A DNA stretch of 64,000 bases, taken from positions 39,909,985-39,973,984 of the forward strand of contig CM067067.1 in assembly GCA_033980235.1 (NCBI GenBank), read 5' to 3'. The notes beneath the pieces were generated by a model. The model was given only the letters and a program-made list of their open reading frames with translations, had not been told where the DNA came from and searched no databases. The translations under genes were made by a program, and so were the position numbers. This DNA is from Diadema setosum. Lineage: Eukaryota; Echinodermata; Echinoidea; Diadematoida; Diadematidae. Of the stretch, positions 37,501-46,800 are shown in pieces; the stretch's first letter is position 1, and each line of letters starts with the position of its first letter.

Positions 37501-39290
37501 CTAAGCCGAAAACCGAGTTGGCCAGACTCTCTTAATATACGGCACTGCTCCTGTCTTATTGTCCCCGCCGAACGAGTTCGAGCAGGGGACTATGAAACGG
37601 GCTCCGTACGTGTGTGTGTCCGCCAGTCTGTCCGTCCGTCTGTCCGTCCGTGTGTGATCAAAATGTTCAATTTGCTACTTCTCTGTCATTTATGAGCCAA
37701 TTTTGATTCTGTTTGCTTTATATGATAGCACTACATGGGAGCTTTGAAACTTCTACACAGAATTTCAGTTGTGACCTTTGACCTTGACCTTTGACCTATA
37801 TTGTACATTTTGCTTCAAAATGCTACTCCTTCGCCATTTTTAACCCAATTTCGATTCCGTTTGCTTTATGTGATGGCACTAGGTGAGGCTTCAAAACTTC
37901 TACACAGAATTTTGACCTTTGACTTCTTTGACCTTTGACCTTGATTTTTGACCTATATTGTACATTGGCTACAAAATGCTACTCTTTGCAACTGATTGAC
38001 AAATTGCCCTGCATCGACGTACGTGTAAATAAGCATTGAATTGATCAGTGTTTTAGTAGTAGCCATGATAAAAAATCATTGGCGTACATACTCGAGCGGG
38101 ATTCGAACCCACGACCTCCTGATCACCGGACAGGCGTCATCTCCACTAGACCACCGAGCTTTCGCCCGACAGCAAGTGTTGGTTCTAATCCTTATAGCAT
38201 GCAGCGGGTACTGCGTAATTATTCAAATTCATGAAATTCTTCCGTCGAGATGCTTTCATTGCAACTGATTGACAAATTGCCCTGCATCGACGTAAATAAG
38301 CACTGAATTGATCAGTGTAATTACGCAGTACCTGCTGCATGCTATAAGGATTTAATAGCCTGCAGATATTACATGGGAGCAATTGTCACATGAGCAAATG
38401 TCATGGAACCACACACACTATCCCACCAAGCTAACACATATAATGGCCAACTGTGACAACAATTTTTAAAAAAAAGTAAGACATGTAGTTGCCATGTCAA
38501 TTCATACACATTGTTGGACTCTGTGTTGACAGACAGATTAAAGGATTTAGTTTAGACACAAAACATGATGTAAGACTTCCTGCAACAAGGCCCTACTCCC
38601 TTTATTCTATGACAGGGCCACACATAGTTTACTCCATAACAGAACTGATTTCTTCAAGAGTTTGATCATGTAAAGCTCTATCATTTATCCTGTGAAGATT
38701 CTGGATTATTCTTTTTTGTCTTGGTTTAGGAGATGTTATCACTTCATTGTCTATCAGATTACCGTTTCATGTTCAAAGTTTTGTGCCTGTATTGATGCTG
38801 TGGCTACAGAAGTGAAAATGGTTGCTACCAGTATATGCTGTGGTATATTGAATCCTATGCTTTGTTTGATGACACAAATCCATGTCCAGGTTGAACAGAA
38901 GCACATTCCAGATGAAGCAATAGCAGAGAGCATCAAGAACAAGCTTGGAGACACGCCTGGTATTGCCTACTCAGAGATTGCCAAGAAGGCCTCTGAGTGT
39001 GGGAGGACCCAGCTGGCTGTTAAAGTAAGTTATCCAAGGCACATTATCAATAGGTTTGTAGATTTGTTGTGGTGATGATTAAGAGAATGAGTAAAATTGT
39101 TGTTGTTATTATCATTATCATTATTATTGTTACTGCTACTACTGCTGTTACTGCTGCTGCTATCACTACATGTACTACTACTACTGCTACTACTGCTACT
39201 ATTGCTAAAGCTACTGCTGCTACTGGTACTACTACTACTGGTACTACTACTAGTTGTTGGAATTATAATATCACTATTATTATTGTCATG

Positions 39291-39325
<35 letters not shown>

Positions 39326-40837
39326 ACTTTGATGTAATAATGATCCATAGAGAGTCTTTAACATTTGTCTGTCCATTCAGATAATGAGATAGATAGATAA
39401 ATAGATAGATATATAGAGAAAGAGTTACAGCTGAAATACCTTAACGCATTGAATACTAGTCCCAAGTGTACTGGGGCAGGTGTTGAATAGGAAATATTAT
39501 AATAAAGTCAGCTCATCCTTAACGGATTGACTACTGCTGCTGATTGATGGAAAACTTTGACACACTGAACTGAGTGTGTTCTTCATTGTTTAGTGGGTAG
39601 AGTAATGTATGAATCCAGTATGAGTGAATCCTTCCATGAATAAGGGATGTACAGTGCTGTAGTTGATCATGACATGAGATTTACATTGTCTTTTGGACCT
39701 TGGCCTGATGACAAGAATCCTGTCCCTCCCCTGAGACAAATTCCAAAAAATGAAGTATTCTTGAGCATAACTCTACATGTCCATCTGTGCTGATGTGTGT
39801 ATGTGCATTTTTTTTAATGAATAGGATTTGGTGAAGTTCATCTCTTAACGTTGTTACTAATTTAATCTCCCCCTCCCCCACCTCATCAGCTCCTAGAGTA
39901 CGAACCGAGGGCAGCAGAACAAGTTCCTCTCCTGATGACGATGAGAGACAACAGGACATCCCTCATCAAGGCCATTGAAAGTGGAGACACAGATCTGGGT
40001 ACGTTGCTGGCAAGTTTTGGTGTTGCCAATTCAGAGATGTGGAGGGATTTTGGTGTAGGATTATAGGCTACATAAAGAACTGAGAACAAAATCGTATTTC
40101 TTGATGAATTAATCATGCTAGATATTTGTTATTAGCAATTCAGTTGTGATTCTGTACTGTATTTTTTTTTCATGGGTAGAGAGAAATGTGTAAAGGTTTC
40201 AGAACGTCTTTGGCCATGTGCATCAGAGTAAGTTATGGTCTTTTAAGCAGAAGTGAAATATTCACCATTCTATATTCCCATCTAGGACAATACTGCAAGA
40301 TTATGGCAAGACATCACCAATACTGATGGCCACACAGATATCATCAAAAGATTTTGATTTTTCACATTGAAAATGCTGTAAAACCCTCTTAACTACACAG
40401 TTGTGTACAATTTATAATAAATTTTGTAACCAGAAATATGGCTTTGTATTTCTCAAGCTATGATGCTTGCATATGAGTAAGTTAAGTCACACTTTTACTT
40501 TTGTGTGTGTGTCAAATTCATCACAAATTGACAGCTCTTGTGATGAACAAACATCAGCATGATAATAATGTGTGCTGCCATTCTTTTTTATTCAGAAGCA
40601 TTTTATGCTGATAACTTTGTACTTAAATCTCACTCAACCCATGCTTGATTGCAAAGTAAACTTCTAACGGGAACTGGATATGTGTTGTTGACTTACTAGA
40701 GTATTAAATATTACTCTAATGTGGAGGCAATGGTTTACCTGTGTTCAATAATTTCTTGATAAGGGTTTGTGTCCAAAATAGTAGTACATGTATCTAGTTT
40801 TGAGCATACATGTAAAAGTTAAATTATTGTCAAAGAT

Positions 40838-40880
<43 letters not shown>

Positions 40881-43800
40881 AAATTGGACAGTTGCTGTAT
40901 ATATATCTGCTCATAACATGAATAGTATGAAGATACTTGCATTTCTTTAAATTTTTGATCTTGTAAATCTTGTGCATCTATCCCTTATGTTTTTTTTTCT
41001 TTAGAATTAAAAAGTGTAAATGATGTGATGCATATTGTATCTCTTCCATGCTCAGTGTACATGGTGTTGTTACGTCTAAAGGAAGATCTCCACATTGGTG
41101 AATTTCTCATGATGCTAAGAAACCACCCCCAGGCGCAGGATCTCTTCATGCAGGTAAGACTGGCCAGGTGGTGTTTGGAATTCAAAAGGTTTATTATTCC
41201 AAAGGTTGATATGTAGTGGGGAAATGAAATGAAAGTTTGGACTAAAGAAGTTTACTTCATTTAATAATGAACTTTCAGAATAACCAACCCTTATCATATT
41301 GAATTTAAGCCTGGGGTTGTTGTTTTCTTTTTATTGCAAATAACTTACAAATTGCTCTTTATCGAATGTACTTTGTACATATTAAAGCACCAGTTGATCA
41401 GTGTATAGTCATTAGTAGTAGCCTTTAGTAGTAGCCTTGAGAAAAATCATATACGCGTAGGCATACATACTCAGGCTAGATCCAAACCAACAATCTCCTG
41501 ATCACCGGCCAGGCATCATATTCTCTTTTGGTCTGACAAACCCCATTTAATCTTCAGACTACCAAACCTTTGGAATAACAAACCTTCAAAATAATGAACA
41601 TTGGTAATAACGAACTAAAACCTACCTGGCCAATGTATTTCAGTGGTCTGCACACTAGCCTTCTGTACCTGAAGCTCATCTTTTACTCTCACCATGGTAA
41701 ATTCCACTGGTTTCTTTCTTAGAACCTGTAGTTTATCTTAATTCTGATGATATGGTCCAAAACTTTGAAGAAACAAATTGTATGGAGTCTAGATAGAGAG
41801 GCTAAGATTGTGTACCGCACAGGAACTACATTGTACTATTTCATGGGGGCACTGTGACATAGTGGATCAAATTCTTGACTTTAAATCGGAGGACCCAAGT
41901 TCAATGCCCATCCATTGCTTACATCCTTGGACAAGATGCTTTTACCTACAATGTTCATCTCAGCCCAGGTCTATAGATGGGTACCTGGCAACACTAGGGT
42001 AATTATAATGGCAGGCCTGCCTGGTAGCAGTGGCAACATTGAAGAGGCTACCCTGGGTAAAGAAGACCGTATTATTATTGTTATCATAATCATACTCATT
42101 ATTACTACACAGCAGATGAAATAAAAGATGGGCTCATGATGGTAATGGAGACATAATAGAAAAAAACAAAAACAAAAACAGAAAGAGCTACATGTATCAG
42201 TTTTTGTCTGCCTGAAAGGGGAATATCAAAATATATTGCATGAGCTAGGAACATTTCACACATATCTTCAACAGGTGTACTCATTCTCTCTTTCTCTTCT
42301 CCTTATACATCAATCAATTAGAAACACTTTCAAGCTATAATGTGAAAGATTACAAATTGAACAGATGGTAAATTTGACAAAAAGTCTGCATCCATCATAG
42401 ATTAAAGGTACTATTTTTCTTTTGGGAGCAGTGATTTACAAAATGTTCGAGATATCACATTTGTGTTATCTTGTAAAAAAAAATTACAAGATTTTGCAAT
42501 AAAGCCTAAAATATAAGGAGATATTACTATTTTTCTCAATAAACCATAACTATATATGGTTTAGTCCAGAAACATTGTTATCATAATTATTGTTCACATT
42601 TTGTATATTTAACAATAATTAAAATTAATTATACTGATTTAAATATTTGAATTGGTTGTTTCTATCCCTAACTCACACTTTAAAACTATTTTGAAGTACT
42701 AAATCTGGGTTTTGGTTTCATTTGCAAATGGTTAATTATGCCTTTAAATTTTGATACTTAAACTCTCCCTCCTTTGTACCCTATACATCATCCTGACTTC
42801 AGTTCTGTAGAGAGCAGAATCCTGCCATGCTACTAGACATCTACAACCAAAATGATGATTTCCAGGAGATGGCATGCATGGCAGTCAAGCGCAGCAGTCA
42901 GCTTCAGGTAGGTCCTGTAATAGTGGCCTCTAAATCAACTTTGCTATTAAACAATGTACATATCTTTGAAAACACAGATGATGAATTACATGGTATGGTA
43001 TGAGAGGGAGGAATGCATTTAGAGCAAAAGTATCAGATATCATAGTGTGCATTTCTTTAGTGATCATAGTGATATCATAGTGTGCATTTCTTTAGTGATC
43101 ATAGTGATATCATAGTGTGCATTTCTGTTGTTATCATCACTTTTGGGAGTTATAGCATTTTTTTTTCTATTCTTACCACATGAACTTACAGATGACTACA
43201 GATGAAACTTTTGACAAATATCAGTTTTCTAGTAATTGTCAATGTGGTTTCTAGGGAGTGTTTCATCAAGTTAGTCAGCGCTGACAAGTTGTCAGTCTCT
43301 GACAATAACCATAGTAATAGTCAGTGACCAGAGCATCTCAGCCAATCAAAACCAAGGATTTTGCTGACATTGTAAGAGACTGACAACTTGTCAGCACTGA
43401 CTAAATTGATGAAACGCCCCCTGATGTCTTAGTTTATCATTCATACCTTTTGTTCATGCGAAGTAGATATAGAAGGTGTTCCTGAGGAACACATACAATT
43501 TTTCCTTCAAAGGCAAAGATAAATTTTTAAATCACACTCTTAACAGTGATCCCAGTTGATTGCTTCAATAGCACATTTCTGTGTCTTCCTTTCAGGAGCT
43601 GCAAAAGAAGTTAGAGCAATTAAATCTTGCCCAGGAGAACTACAAGAAAGCTGGCAATGAATTTGCAATGAAGGTGAGAGCAAAAGTCCTAGTCAACATC
43701 TTACACATCTTGATGATTGTACAGTATACGGACTCAAAACAATTCCTTGTCCAAAAATTGTTTGTGAAAAGTTGTGATAATGAGCACACATGTTTGGCAG

Positions 43801-46800
43801 ATTGAAAGTGGTTGGAATGTGCTTCAGGTACCTTCTTTATCTTGTCAGACACTGAGAAATATCAAAGATTTGCAAGGTTTATGTCAAAGCATGTGATATG
43901 CATTTGTGTTGTCAGTAATATTTAGACTCAAGCTCCTGTTTTGATATGTGACCCACTACAACAAAAGGATCCAAAAGTCAGGCGAGGTCTATTTTCAAAA
44001 TATGACATGACATATTTCCTTACTCCTCTGCTTTAATTTCATGTATAACATGACTCATAACAGTACCCAGTAGCAGTGATATCAATGATTTTATTTTATT
44101 TTTGAGTATGTTAAGCGGTCAAAGAAATCAGCGTTTCAAGAAAACCACCTTCACAGTTTTCCTTCCAACGCAATCGTGATCAAGGAGAGGTATGACATTT
44201 TTCCCCTCTTGACAGTAGAAGATTTGATCCTAGCAACCTCCACGATGTTCATTCAAGCTTTATAGTGCATGCCAGCGGTCTACGAATTACCAATCAGTAA
44301 CAAGGATGCCATGCACTTACCAATAAGTTCATTCCCTCGTTGCTAGGGGCAAAGTCCATCTGCAGCGCCAAATCCAAATCTTCAGACATGTTTCTGTTCT
44401 GTTTAGAGTCAGAAAATCATGGCCCAGAAAAACATAATTTCTTGCCTTTCCTTTGGTCATTTAGCTTCAAAATTTTGGCAAATGGTAGAAGAAACATTAG
44501 ACAGAATTATGCCTGAAAAACTGAAATTCGATGGTTTCGACCACTTTTTGAGTGATCTGCCTTCAAACTCGATTTCCTCTGCTCAGCCGTCAGCGACTTT
44601 CTGATCCTTTTGTTGTGGCGGGTCACATATAGTCTGCACGTAAAAACGTGCAATATGTATTGGACAATTTATGAGCTTCTTATTTCATAGATCCCATCAT
44701 AATATGTGTGATGATTTTAACTACTGTACCTTGCATACATTACTTGGCACACAGTTATACACTTAATACATGACACTGACCCCGTCTATTTACCAGTGTA
44801 CACTACCATGGTACATTTAGCCAGATATATGCGGACAGAGTGAATGCAGGAATATTAGCAAAAGATGTTGATGACATTTTACAGAAAATTTGACAATCCA
44901 TGAAAACATCAGATTGTCCCATTTTTCTCAAACTTCTCTGAAGTGTTCTACTACTATTTCTGAATTCACATCTATGTTTGAAAAGTGGTCTCGAAGACAT
45001 ACCTGATTATTCTACTCTCCCCCCAAAAAGGGTTGTAGAAAAACTGCTAAAAACACACTTTTCCATTCATGTTAAAATCCCAAACTGAAGAAAAATGTAG
45101 AAGGAGAGCTCTTTCAGAAAATATGAAAAACTCAAGATTGACTTGGTTGAACCATTTTACGTTTTTTGAGTCCTCACATAAAATCAAGGGGTGCGACTTT
45201 TTGTTTGTTTTGTGATGCATGGTCACATATTATGTCACTCAGTGCATCTAGACTGAATTTTATCCCTGTCCTCCATCCCATGACAGGCTACTGAGGAAGA
45301 GATCAAGTTGCTAGGATACCAGGCTCGTATGCAGGAACAATACAGGGAGCAGTACCTCTTTCTCTCCCTCCATGACACCATCCACAAACTCATTTCCAAG
45401 AACCTTGGCAAGATGGCAGAGCAGCTTAGGAAAGAGTTCAAAGTACCAGACAAGAGGTCAGTGTAGATCCGCAGCAAATTTTGGGATACGTGCAGTGTAG
45501 ATCTGTAGAGAACTCTGGGATACATACACTGTAGTAGTGTAAGGCTTTGGTAAGAAATACTGGTACAATATGTATGCTGTGTGAGACTCTGGCTTTTCAA
45601 AGATCCACATGAGATGTACATTTCATGGGCAGGTCTATACATATTTTTGCTCTCACTACAAAGGGTGTTTTTCTCTAAACATCGTGTGAATTGCTATTGC
45701 TGTGAACAAAAATCTTTAACAAGGTGATAAATTATTTTATTCCCATGTTTTTGTGATTTTTCAATGATGTAGACCCATATTATTTTCATCAACGTGTGAA
45801 CAATCTTCAGATGTTTTTATCATTGTACTTTCAGTTCTGGTAGATCGGGGGGGGGGGGGGGAATGACGTAGTGTTTCCTTATTAATTTTATTTTGATCGT
45901 ATGTACTTGTATTTTCTTTCTAATGATTACAATTGTATATTGTTTTCTGAAATTGAGTTACTTTTTTATGTATACTATTGCTGTTTATATGGTTTTCTGG
46001 ACCCCTTGAGAGAACAGCAGTGTCTTGTAGGCACAGCTGAGCAGGGCAATCCAGCCGTATTCCAGTTAACATGTGTGATTATCATTTGGATATTTTTTTA
46101 AATATTGATTTTATGCAAAAAATCAATACAATACAATGCAATACAGTCACTGAAAGCAATTTTTCTATAAAAGTTTTGAAATGTGCATGGGCAATTCTGA
46201 GTAATATTCCCATAGTGGCACACCTTTCAGTGACCTCGCTGTGTTCTCTTTTTTATTTCTAAGAAAGAGATCATTAGTGTTGACAGTTTGTTTATAAGAA
46301 TCAAATAGATTGCCCAGTCCATTCTTAGCCAAGCTTGTTGTAGTTAATGTTATCCAAAAATGAGAGGGAAAAAGGCACACATCGTCAGAGAAGATAGCAA
46401 AATGATAAAAACCTAGAATACCATGATTAAAATGTGACATGATCAATGTTCCAAAGAAACATCAAATTAATCATTCTCATCAAAATCTGTTGTCCAAAAT
46501 GCCTCAGTTTGTAGAACACCTCACTCTCTCAAATGGCAGGTTCTGGTGGCTGAAGACAGATGCCCTTGCAGGTGCATCAGAGTGGATTGAGCTGGAGCGA
46601 TTTGCCAAGAGCAAGAAATCCCCCATTGGATATGAGGTAAGCTTTCATTTATAGAGTCTTTCATTCACTTTTAGCCATTTGTTTATACTGTAATAGTGAA
46701 CTGTTACCAGACAAGGAGCGAGGCTTCTTCAGGCCTATTGTTGCGTCATTAATATACACAAGCTTTATAGCAGACGCAGTGCAGCAGCTTTTAATAGTAC

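Larger units (their letters stand above)
34497..37547. mobile_element. hAT-like non-autonomous DNA transposon with 8-bp target duplication (intron 14)
   Basis: Inverted ends begin CAGTGCCGTATATTAAGAGA and stay identical for 33 bp. The element is flanked by perfect direct repeats CTCCTGTC at 34489-34496 and 37548-37555. CAGTG-type ends with an 8-bp target duplication are the hAT superfamily signature. The 3051-bp interior has no transposase-like frame; it holds a nested TGTGACC element (34785-35464), a G-run and a GGACAGACGGAAGGACGG segment. It inserted 50 bp past the exon 14 donor and left the donor intact. Confidence 0.9.

Noticed and set aside
38090..38160. A tRNA gene on the minus strand
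   Set aside because: The T-arm and D-arm look good, but the acceptor stem does not pair and a decayed copy with the same flanks is at 41460-41520, so it is a tRNA-derived repeat.
38692..38889. Upstream extension of VPS16 exon 15 in the open frame
   Set aside because: A clear acceptor at 38889 and homology starting at VEQK place this stretch in the intron.
39069..39332. Threonine- or leucine-rich open frames
   Set aside because: They derive from CTA/CTG triplet repeats in VPS16 intron 15.
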